From Microtetraspora glauca (lineage in GTDB: Bacteria > Actinomycetota > Actinomycetes > Streptomycetales > Streptomycetaceae), in contig JOFO01000031.1 of the NCBI GenBank assembly GCA_000721275.1, forward strand, positions 1 through 64,000: a DNA stretch of 64,000 bases, in the 5' to 3' direction. Made by a program: the position numbers and the translations under genes. Shown one piece after another: positions 9,878 through 17,234 of the stretch; within the stretch, counting starts at the first letter, position 1, and each line of letters opens with the position of its first letter. The notes beneath the pieces were generated by a model, which made no database searches, had not been told where the DNA came from, and saw nothing but the letters and a program-made list of their open reading frames with translations.

Positions 9878-9936
9878 GCCGGTCTTCGATCGAAGCACCC
9901 GGGGACGATGCCCGGGGGCCACTACCGAGGACCGGC
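9878..9936 (-). promoter_or_regulatory. Hairpin in the pnp leader, candidate RNase III processing site
   Basis: The outer stem of 11 bp (9878-9888 with 9926-9936, one G-U) encloses an inner CCCGGG/CCCGGG stem (9898-9903 with 9911-9916). It is in the rpsO-pnp gap, upstream of pnp. In Streptomyces coelicolor the rpsO-pnp intergenic hairpin is cleaved by RNase III and controls pnp expression (established knowledge). That this hairpin is the equivalent site is inferred. Confidence 0.55.
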
Positions 9937-10023
9937 GGCGTGCCGGCTGCTTCTCGCGCGGTTCTGCGCGTGGCGTTCTGCGACCAGAGTAATTGCCGGT
10001 CGGTACTTCGCGCACGTACAGCA

Positions 10024-10060
10024 AAGGGAGCGGCCCCCTGAAAGTGGGAACCGCTCCCTT
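10024..10060 (-). terminator. rpsO terminator/attenuator
   Basis: A 10-bp perfect stem, AAGGGAGCGG (10024-10033) with CCGCTCCCTT (10051-10060), with further G/C pairing possible inside the loop. It is 9 nt past the rpsO stop and is followed on the minus strand by TTTGCTGT. Partial read-through would feed pnp. Confidence 0.75.
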
Positions 10061-10069
10061 CACGGCGTC

Positions 10070-10357
10070 TTACTTGGCGCCGGCCGCACCACGGCGGATG
10101 CCGAGACGGTCGACCAGCGTACGGAAGCGCTGGATGTCCTTCTTGGCCAGGTACTGCAGCAGGCGGCGGCGCTGGCCCACCAGGATGAGCAGACCACGAC
10201 GGGAGTGGTGGTCGTGCTTGTGGGTCTTGAGGTGCTCGGTCAGGTCCGAGATGCGGCGGGACAGCATCGCGACCTGGACCTCGGGGGAGCCGGTGTCGCC
10301 CTCCTTGGTGCCGAACTCGGCCATGATCTGCTTCTTGACGGCGGCGTCGAGAGCCAC
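10070..10357 (-). CDS. rpsO: 30S ribosomal protein S15
   Basis: 95 aa from GTG 10357 with GAGGAGAACC just upstream. A longer reading from 10384 would place the ribosome binding site inside the gene. Sequence features of S15 are clear: [32 protein letters not shown] and [13 protein letters not shown]15 binds the central domain of 16S rRNA. It is followed by a hairpin and then pnp. Confidence 0.97.
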   Translation of the reverse strand: MALDAAVKKQIMAEFGTKEGDTGSPEVQVAMLSRRISDLTEHLKTHKHDHHSRRGLLILVGQRRRLLQYLAKKDIQRFRTLVDRLGIRRGAAGAK

Positions 10358-10546
10358 GCGGTTCTCCTCAGGTTTCGTGCCCACGAGTGCCCCTGGTCTT
10401 CTTCTCAGGGGAGCTTCCGTGACTCGGGAGCGGGGTCCGCTGGGCGCTGCGCCCGGAGGCGGCCGATGCGGGGCATCGGCGGGGTGCTGCTGGTGTGCTT
10501 CCGGGAGCGCTTACACAAACGGCCGTCACACAGCGTACCAGGCGGT

Positions 10547-12052
10547 TCAGGACGTGAGCGCCCGGATGGAGTGGTAGACGTCGAAGACCGCGAGGCAGAG
10601 CGGCAGCAGCGTGAGCAGCACGAAGGTCTCGGCGATCTCCAGGAAGCGGCCCCAGAAGGGGGTCACGCCCTTGCGCGGGACGATCAGGCCGATGGCGGTG
10701 AGCAGCGCGGCGACGGCCGCGATGGCGGCGGAGAGCCAGACGGTACGGATGTCGAGGGCCGTGCCGTCGCCCTTCAGGGCCTCCAGGAGGAGCTCGGTCG
10801 GCGGGTTCAGGGCGAGGCCGAGGCCGAGCAGGACCAGGGAGCCGAGGCCGGCGGCGAGGGCGCAGCCGACCTGCGCGGTGTAGCGGAAGAGGTGGGCGCG
10901 CATCAGCATGGCGATGCCGGTGGCGAGGGCGAGGAGCTGGCCCCACACGGTGTCGGAGAAGCCGAGGACGGCGGCGGAGCCGACGGCGACGAGGGCGCAG
11001 CCGCCGACGAGGCCGACGAGGAGTTCGTGGCCGCGGCGGGCCTGGGCGGCGATCCGGGCGGCGTCGACGGGGCCCTGGGCCTCGGTCTCGGAGCCGTATC
11101 CGCCGAGGCTGGTCCGGGGCGGTTCGAAGCCGATGGGGAGGCGGGCGAAGCGGGTGGAGAGGCCCGGCAGGAAGGCGAGCGCGCCGACCGCGAGGGGGGC
11201 GCAGACGGCGGCGGTCTCGGCGGGGGTGAGCGTGGTGAGGATGGCGGTGAAGGCGACGAGCACGCCGATGCCGGAGGCGACGGAGAAGGCGACGAAGGGG
11301 CTGTCCCCGCCGGGCGAGACGATCGTGAGGATCACGGCGCAGACGAGGACGGCGGTGCAGGCGAGCAGGAACTGGAGCTTGCCGATGCCCTGGCCGTCGG
11401 CGAGGGCGAGCAGGCCGGAGCCGGCGACGGCGGCGTTGGCGAGCGCGCCGGTGCCGAGGGCGACGGCGGAGCCGCGGTCGTCGTAGACGCGGGCGCGGAC
11501 AGCGGCGAGCGCGAGGAGCAGGACGGCGGTGACGCCGGCCAGGATGCCGGGCAGGCCGTGCATGTCGTGGCGGGGGTCGGCCGTCCACAGGACGAAGGCG
11601 AGGAGGACGAGGAGGGTCGCCCCGCCGAAGAGGCCGGCGCCGCGCATCAGGGCGTCGGTCCACAGGGTGCGGTCCTTGGCGACGGCGGAGGCGACCGCGT
11701 CGGAGACGTCGTCGAAGACGGCCGGGGGCAGCGACTCGGCGAAGGGGCGCAGGGACAGCAGTTCGCCGTCGAGGATGCGCTGGGCGGCCAGGGAGCGGCT
11801 GCCGTCGAGGACGGTGCCGTCGCGGCGGACCAGGTGGTAGCCGACGGGGGCGCCGGGTGCCGGGGTCTGGCCGGAGAGGCGGAGCACCTCCGGGTAGAGG
11901 TCGGCGAGGGCGACGTCCTCGGGCAGGGCGACGTCGACGCGGCCGTCGGGTGCGACGACGGTGATCCGGCAGAAGCCGGTGCCGCCGTGGAACACGGTGG
12001 TGGGAGCCGACTGGCCGGCTCCGCCGGCCGTGGCTGGGGCCGTCATACTCAC
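10547..12052 (-). CDS. eccD: Type VII secretion integral membrane protein EccD
   Basis: 501 aa. An N-terminal ubiquitin-like YukD domain (about 22-105, beginning FCRITVVAPDGRVDVALPED) is joined to about eleven hydrophobic segments from residue 135 to the C-terminus, the EccD architecture. EccD forms the multi-helical raft of the inner-membrane ESX core complex. The start is GTG 12052, with an ATG two codons later as an alternative. It is transcribed divergently from eccC across a 424-bp region with tandem repeats, and is followed by rpsO after 189 nt. Confidence 0.9.
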   Translation of the reverse strand: MSMTAPATAGGAGQSAPTTVFHGGTGFCRITVVAPDGRVDVALPEDVALADLYPEVLRLSGQTPAPGAPVGYHLVRRDGTVLDGSRSLAAQRILDGELLSLRPFAESLPPAVFDDVSDAVASAVAKDRTLWTDALMRGAGLFGGATLLVLLAFVLWTADPRHDMHGLPGILAGVTAVLLLALAAVRARVYDDRGSAVALGTGALANAAVAGSGLLALADGQGIGKLQFLLACTAVLVCAVILTIVSPGGDSPFVAFSVASGIGVLVAFTAILTTLTPAETAAVCAPLAVGALAFLPGLSTRFARLPIGFEPPRTSLGGYGSETEAQGPVDAARIAAQARRGHELLVGLVGGCALVAVGSAAVLGFSDTVWGQLLALATGIAMLMRAHLFRYTAQVGCALAAGLGSLVLLGLGLALNPPTELLLEALKGDGTALDIRTVWLSAAIAAVAALLTAIGLIVPRKGVTPFWGRFLEIAETFVLLTLLPLCLAVFDVYHSIRALTS

Positions 12053-12093
12053 CTGCTGCTTCCCCTCGTGGTGATCCTGGTGGTCCGGGCGGC

Positions 12094-12181
12094 GGGTCCG
12101 GCCGACGGGTCCTGCCGACGGGTCCTGTCGGCGGGTCCTACCGACCGGTCCTGCCGACGGGCTGTCGGCGGGACCTGCCGC
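12094..12181. repeat. Tandem 13-bp repeat array in the eccD-eccC intergenic region
   Basis: Seven head-to-tail units of about 13 bp (consensus GGGTCCTGCCGAC). Units 1-5 are exactly 13 bp (12094, 12107, 12120, 12133, 12146), then come shorter degenerate units. It lies 42 nt upstream of the eccD start. The 424-bp gap 12053-12476 otherwise holds the second array (12213-12278) and, on the right, the unrepeated eccC leader, in which no promoter was confidently seen. Confidence 0.85.
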
Positions 12182-12212
12182 GGTCCGCGGCCGGCCCGGC
12201 CCGGTCCGCGGA

Positions 12213-12278
12213 CCTGTCCGGGCCGGCTCGTGGGCCTGTCCGGACCGGCTGGTGGGCCTGTCCGGACAGGCTCGTGGA
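12213..12278. repeat. Tandem 22-bp repeat array next to the 13-bp array
   Basis: Three 22-bp units starting at 12213, 12235 and 12257, each CCTGTCCGG followed by a variable centre and GGCT(C/G)(G)TGG. The third unit contains the palindrome CCTGTCCGGACAGG. It is in the divergent eccD-eccC region, 32 bp from the 13-bp array. Confidence 0.85.
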
Positions 12279-12476
12279 CCGTCGCCGCCGGGCCGCGGAC
12301 ATTGCGCTCCGAATGACCCGATTTTTGCGATAGTTCATGGCCACGCAAATATTTCGGGCCACCCTACCGCCCACCCGCGACCCCGCACCAAAGTAGGATC
12401 CCTCCCCGCGGATGGATCCCGTCGCCACGGGGGCGTCTGGAGGAACTTTCCGTCCGGCAACGGAAATTGGTGAGCT

Positions 12477-15400
12477 GTGAGCCAGATCGTCGTCAAGCGT
12501 CCACCGCGGGCTCTGCCGTCCGAAGTGCCTGACGAGCAGGTGCAGTTGCAACCTCCGCCGGAACTGCCCCGGGGGCAGCAGGAGGGTGCCCTGATGCAGC
12601 TCCTGCCGATGCTCGGCATGGGCGGTTCGGTCGTCTTCTTCTTCATGACGCCGAACCCGATCATGCGGATCATGGGCATGGTGATGATCGCCTCGACGGT
12701 GGCCATGGCGATCGCGATGCTGGTCCGTTACCGGCGGGGTACCCAGGGGCAGCTCGCCGACCTGCGGCGCGACTACCTCAAGTACCTGACCCAGACGCGC
12801 CGCGCGGTGCTGCGGACGGCGCACCTCCAGCGGGACGCGCAGTTCTACCTGCACCCGTCGCCGGAGCAGCTGTGGGCGCTGGTCGCCGAGGGCAGCCGGA
12901 TCTGGGAGCGGCGGATCGGGGACGCCGACTTCGGGCAGGTCCGGGTCGGTCTGGGCAGCCAGCAGCTCGCGACCCCGCTGATCGCCCCCGAGACGGCGCC
13001 GGTCGACGAGCTGGAGCCGCTGACGGCGGGGGCGATGCGGCAGTTCCTGACCGCGCACGGCACCGTGGACGGGCTGCCGATGGCGGTGTCGCTGCGGGCC
13101 TTCTACCACCTGACGGTGAGCGGGGACACCGAGGCGGCCCGTTCGACGACCCGCGCCATGGTGGGGTCGCTGGCGTCCCTGCACTCCCCCGAGGACCTGG
13201 TCATCGTGGTCGCCACGGACGACGGCGCCGCCCCGGCGTGGGAGTGGGCGAAGTGGCTGCCGCACGTGCAGGCGCCGGGCCCGGGCGACGGCGCGGGCAG
13301 CCGGCGGCTGATCACGACGGACGCGCGGGAGCTGGAGGACCTGGTGGCCGGCCGGCTGGAGGGCCGGCCGCGTTTCCAGGGGCCGAACCATCCGCTGCTG
13401 GACTTCCCGCACCTGGTCGTGGTGCTCGACGGGCAGTCGATCCCGCAGACGTCGGCGCTGGCCTCGCCGGAGGGCATCCAGGGCGTCACCGTGATCGAGG
13501 TCGTGCACGGCCGGGGCGCCGGTGTCCGCGGCGACCTGTCGGTGGTCGTGGAGGGCGGCGCGCTGCGGCTGGAGTCGGGGCACGGGCACGTGTACGACGG
13601 CACCCCGGACGCGCTGAGCCTGGACGCGGCGGAGGCGCTGGCCCGGCAGCTGGCGCCGCTGCGGGTGGGGAGCGGTTCCGACGACGACGAGCCGCTGCTC
13701 GCGAACCTGGACTTCACCGACCTGCTGAACCTCGGCGACGCGGCCTCGATCGACGTGAGCCGCACCTGGCGGCCCCGGTCGCGGTCGGAGCGGCTGCGGG
13801 TGCCGATCGGCGTCGGCGAGGACGGCGTCCCGGTGATGCTGGACCTCAAGGAGGCGGCGCAGGAGGGCATGGGCCCGCACGGCCTGTGCGTCGGCGCCAC
13901 CGGTTCCGGAAAGTCGGAGCTGCTGCGCACGCTGGTCCTCGGCCTGGCGGTGACGCACTCCTCGGAGACGCTGAACTTCGTCCTCGCGGACTTCAAGGGC
14001 GGCGCCACCTTCGCGGGCATGTCGCAGATGCCGCACGTGGCCGCGGTGATCACCAACCTGGCGGACGACCTGACGCTGGTGGACCGCATGGGCGACTCCA
14101 TCCGCGGCGAGCTGAACCGCCGCCAGGAGATGCTGCGCGACGCGGGCAACTACGCGAACATCCACGACTACGAGAAGGCGCGCGCGGCCGGCGCGCCGCT
14201 CCAGCCGATCCCGTCGCTGGTCCTCGTCATCGACGAGTTCTCCGAGCTGCTGACGGCGATGCCGGACTTCATCGAGATGTTCGTGCAGATCGGCCGCATC
14301 GGCCGGTCGCTCGGCGTGCACCTGCTGCTGGCCTCGCAGCGCCTGGAGGAGGGCCGGCTGCGCGGCCTGGAGACGTACCTGTCGTACCGGATCGGTCTGC
14401 GGACCTTCTCGGCGGCGGAGTCCCGGGCGGCGATCGGCGTGCCCGACGCGTACTCGCTGCCGAACGTGCCGGGCTCCGGCTACCTCAAGTACGGCACCGA
14501 CGAGATGGTGCGGTTCAAGGCCGCGTACGTCTCCGGCACGTACCGCGCGAACCAGCACGCGGCGGCGCCGGGCGGGCCGCTGCCGGTGGACCGGCGGCCG
14601 GTGCCGTTCACGGCGGCCCCGGTGCCGGTGCGCTATCTGGAGCCGGCCGAGCAGGCGCGGGTGCCGGAGGCCCGGGAGGCCGAGGACGACGCGCTGGCCG
14701 ACTCGGTGCTGGACGTGATCGTGCGCCGGCTGGAGGGGCGCGGCGTCGAGGCGCACCAGGTGTGGCTGCCGCCGCTGGACAACCCGCCGGCGCTGGACTC
14801 GCTGCTGCCGGGGCTCGCGGGCGTGGAGGGCCGGGGGCTGACGCAGCCCGGTTACGAGGCGGCGGGCCGGCTCGTCGTCCCGCTGGGCGTGGTGGACAAG
14901 CCGTACGAGCAGCGCCGCGACACGCTCTACCGGGACTTCTCCGGCGCGGCCGGCCACATGCAGATCATCGGCGGTCCGCAGTCCGGCAAGTCGACGCTGC
15001 TGCGGACGCTGATCTCGGCGTTCGCGCTCACCCACACCCCGCACGAGGTGCAGTTCTACGGCCTCGACTTCGGTGGCGGCGGCATGGCGTCGGTGGCGGG
15101 GCTGCCGCACGTCGGCGGGGTGGCGTCCCGGCTCGACCCCGAACGGGTCCGGCGCACGGTCGCCGAGGTGTACGGCATCCTGTCGCGGCGCGAGGAGTAC
15201 TTCCGCTCCGCCGGCATCGACTCGATCGGCACCTTCCGGCGGCTGCGGGCCCGCGGCGACGTCTCCGTGGCGGACCAGCCGTGGGGCGACGTCTTCCTGG
15301 TGATCGACGGCTGGGGCAACTTCCGCACCGAGTACGAGGGGCTGGAGCCGGCCGTCGTCGACATCGCGGCCCGCGGTCTGGGCTACGGCATCCACGTGGT

Positions 15401-16442
15401 CATCACCGCGTCGCGCTCGATGGAGGTCCGGGCCAACCTCAAGGACCACCTGATGAACCGGCTGGAGCTGCGGCTGGGCGACGCGATGGACTCCGAGCTG
15501 GACCGCAAGATCGCCGCGAACGTGCCGACCGGCGTCCCCGGCCGCGGCCTCACGCCGGAGAAGCTGCACTTCATGGCGGCCGTCCCGCGCATCGACGGCA
15601 TCAGCTCCGACAGCGACCTCGCCGAGGCGACGGCCGCGATGACGCAGGAGGTCACCCGGCACTGGACGGCGCCGGGTGCGCCGCAGGTGCGGCTGCTGCC
15701 GCGCGAGCTGGACGCGCACGCGCTGCCGGCGGGCTACGCGGAGCCGCAGCGGGGCGTGGCGTTCGCCATCGACGAGAACAACCTGGAGCCGGTCTTCGTC
15801 GACTTCGACCGCGACCCGTTCTTCCTCGTCTTCGGCGAGAGCGAGTCCGGCAAGTCGAACCTGCTGCGTCTGATGATCAAGCAGATCTCGGAGCGGTACG
15901 ACGGGGCCGCGGCGAAGTTCTTCGTGATCGACAACCGGCGCGCGCTGCTGGACGTGACGCCGGCGACCCACCTCGCCGAGTACGTGCCCATGTCCAACAA
16001 CATGGAGCACCACGTCGACGCCCTCGCCGATCTGATGCGCCGCCGCTCGCCGTCCGCGGACGTCACGGCCCAGCAGCTGCGCGACCGCAGCTGGTGGACG
16101 GGGCCGGACCTTTTCGTGGTCGTCGACGACTACGACCTGGTGTCCACGTCGAGCGGCAACCCGCTGGCGAAGCTGACGGAACTGCTGCCGTTCGCGCGGG
16201 ACGTCGGCGTCCGCTTCATCATCGCCCGCAGCGCGGCGGGCGCCAGCCGCGCGGCGTACGAGTCCTTCATGCAGCGCATGATGGAACTCGGTGCCCAGGG
16301 CCTGCTCCTGTCCGGCGACCCCCAGGAGGGCGACATCCTCGGCGGCGTCCGCATGCGCCCCATGCCCCCGGGCCGCGGCATCTTCGTGTCCCGCCAGCGC
16401 GGGAACCCGCTGGTGCAGACGGGGCGGATGGCGGAGCTGTAG
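12477..16442 (+). CDS. eccC: Type VII secretion ATPase EccC
   Basis: 1321 aa as a single chain. Two membrane segments (about 40-60 and 61-80) precede three FtsK/SpoIIIE-type ATPase domains. Walker A motifs are GATGSGKS (473-480), GGPQSGKST (832-840) and GESESGKSN (1120-1128). Only the first domain has a canonical Walker B with catalytic acid (VIDEFSEL, Asp586-Glu587). The second reads VIDGWGN and the third VVDDYDL, the degenerate pattern known for EccC domains 2 and 3. EccC recognises Esx substrates and powers export. GTG 12477, with GGTGAG upstream. Followed by a bidirectional terminator. Confidence 0.95.
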   Translation: MSQIVVKRPPRALPSEVPDEQVQLQPPPELPRGQQEGALMQLLPMLGMGGSVVFFFMTPNPIMRIMGMVMIASTVAMAIAMLVRYRRGTQGQLADLRRDYLKYLTQTRRAVLRTAHLQRDAQFYLHPSPEQLWALVAEGSRIWERRIGDADFGQVRVGLGSQQLATPLIAPETAPVDELEPLTAGAMRQFLTAHGTVDGLPMAVSLRAFYHLTVSGDTEAARSTTRAMVGSLASLHSPEDLVIVVATDDGAAPAWEWAKWLPHVQAPGPGDGAGSRRLITTDARELEDLVAGRLEGRPRFQGPNHPLLDFPHLVVVLDGQSIPQTSALASPEGIQGVTVIEVVHGRGAGVRGDLSVVVEGGALRLESGHGHVYDGTPDALSLDAAEALARQLAPLRVGSGSDDDEPLLANLDFTDLLNLGDAASIDVSRTWRPRSRSERLRVPIGVGEDGVPVMLDLKEAAQEGMGPHGLCVGATGSGKSELLRTLVLGLAVTHSSETLNFVLADFKGGATFAGMSQMPHVAAVITNLADDLTLVDRMGDSIRGELNRRQEMLRDAGNYANIHDYEKARAAGAPLQPIPSLVLVIDEFSELLTAMPDFIEMFVQIGRIGRSLGVHLLLASQRLEEGRLRGLETYLSYRIGLRTFSAAESRAAIGVPDAYSLPNVPGSGYLKYGTDEMVRFKAAYVSGTYRANQHAAAPGGPLPVDRRPVPFTAAPVPVRYLEPAEQARVPEAREAEDDALADSVLDVIVRRLEGRGVEAHQVWLPPLDNPPALDSLLPGLAGVEGRGLTQPGYEAAGRLVVPLGVVDKPYEQRRDTLYRDFSGAAGHMQIIGGPQSGKSTLLRTLISAFALTHTPHEVQFYGLDFGGGGMASVAGLPHVGGVASRLDPERVRRTVAEVYGILSRREEYFRSAGIDSIGTFRRLRARGDVSVADQPWGDVFLVIDGWGNFRTEYEGLEPAVVDIAARGLGYGIHVVITASRSMEVRANLKDHLMNRLELRLGDAMDSELDRKIAANVPTGVPGRGLTPEKLHFMAAVPRIDGISSDSDLAEATAAMTQEVTRHWTAPGAPQVRLLPRELDAHALPAGYAEPQRGVAFAIDENNLEPVFVDFDRDPFFLVFGESESGKSNLLRLMIKQISERYDGAAAKFFVIDNRRALLDVTPATHLAEYVPMSNNMEHHVDALADLMRRRSPSADVTAQQLRDRSWWTGPDLFVVVDDYDLVSTSSGNPLAKLTELLPFARDVGVRFIIARSAAGASRAAYESFMQRMMELGAQGLLLSGDPQEGDILGGVRMRPMPPGRGIFVSRQRGNPLVQTGRMAEL

Positions 16443-16452
16443 GCGAGGTGCG

Positions 16453-16487
16453 GGGGGCGGGACGGCACGTGGCCGGCTCCCGCCCCC
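16453..16487. terminator. Terminator between eccC and the convergent lipoprotein gene
   Basis: A 10-bp perfect GC stem (16453-16462 with 16478-16487) and a 15-nt loop, in the 90-bp gap between two convergent genes, so it can serve both. Confidence 0.65.
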
Positions 16488-16532
16488 TCCGCCCCCGCCT
16501 CTCCCAGCGCCGTGCCGGTGGGCGGCGGAAGG

Positions 16533-17228
16533 TCAGGACGACACCGGGTCAGGGGCCTCTGCCGGGAGGCGTGCCTCGCCGGCGCAGCCGAGTTCGTCCG
16601 CGAGCGTGCGGGCGAACGAGGTGAGAACGGTCATCCGGTCCTTGCTCGTGGCGGACTCGGGTGCCTTGGCATCCGGATGGCTCATCTGCACCGCGAGGTA
16701 CGGACGGGTGTGGCCGGCCTTCCCCACCCGGCAGCGGAACTGCAGCAGCGCCGAGGTTCCGTCCCTCGTGTCGGCGTATACCCCCAGCGGGTAGTACGTC
16801 ACCCGCTCCGGGCGGCGGTCCGGGCCCTCCTTCCGCAGCGGGTCCTCCCTCGCCTCGATCCAGAAGCTGATCGGCCGGGCGTCCTTCGTGCCGTTCGTCA
16901 GGTGGATGCCGCACCCGGCGTACCGCGTCAGACCGTCGCGGAGGCTCGCCACCGCCCTGGAGAACGCGAACGTGTACGGCTCACCGGCCGGATTCTCGCC
17001 GGGCGACTCGTAGAAGCCCTGCGTGCCCCCGAGACGTTCCAGTGCCTTGGCCGCCGCTTCGTCCAGGGCGCCGTCACAGACGCGGGTCGCGGGTGTCGCG
17101 GCGGCTGCCGGAGACTCGTCCGGATCATCCTGTGCGCAGCCCGAGAGGCCGGCGCCGAGGACCAGCAGAGCCGACAGGCAGAGGGCGGCACCCGAGGACC
17201 GGCGTCGCCGTGCTTCGTTTCCCGTCAC
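16533..17228 (-). CDS. Secreted lipoprotein in the ESX locus
   Basis: 231 aa. A basic N-terminus (ARRRRSS), a hydrophobic core and the lipobox LSGC (Cys31) mark a type II signal peptide. The mature part has an Ala/Pro linker and a compact domain with four cysteines, and no recognised family. It is six nt downstream of the 768-aa WXG-like protein gene, in the same direction, so it is probably the last gene of that three-gene operon. A surface partner or accessory protein for the large protein is an inference from position only. Confidence 0.75.
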   Translation of the reverse strand: MTGNEARRRRSSGAALCLSALLVLGAGLSGCAQDDPDESPAAAATPATRVCDGALDEAAAKALERLGGTQGFYESPGENPAGEPYTFAFSRAVASLRDGLTRYAGCGIHLTNGTKDARPISFWIEAREDPLRKEGPDRRPERVTYYPLGVYADTRDGTSALLQFRCRVGKAGHTRPYLAVQMSHPDAKAPESATSKDRMTVLTSFARTLADELGCAGEARLPAEAPDPVSS

Positions 17229-17234
17229 GAGGTC

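Noticed and set aside
10385..10546. A promoter for rpsO in the gap after eccD
   Set aside because: No convincing -35/-10 combination could be seen; left unannotated.
7760..12316. A 1518-codon open frame on the plus strand, antisense to pnp, rpsO and eccD
   Set aside because: Its product is low-complexity Gly/Asp/Val/Leu-rich and it lies opposite well-conserved genes. This is a shadow of high GC3.
12138..16013. A 1291-codon open frame antisense to eccC
   Set aside because: Low-complexity Arg/His/Gln-rich product opposite an ESX ATPase with clear motifs; not a gene.
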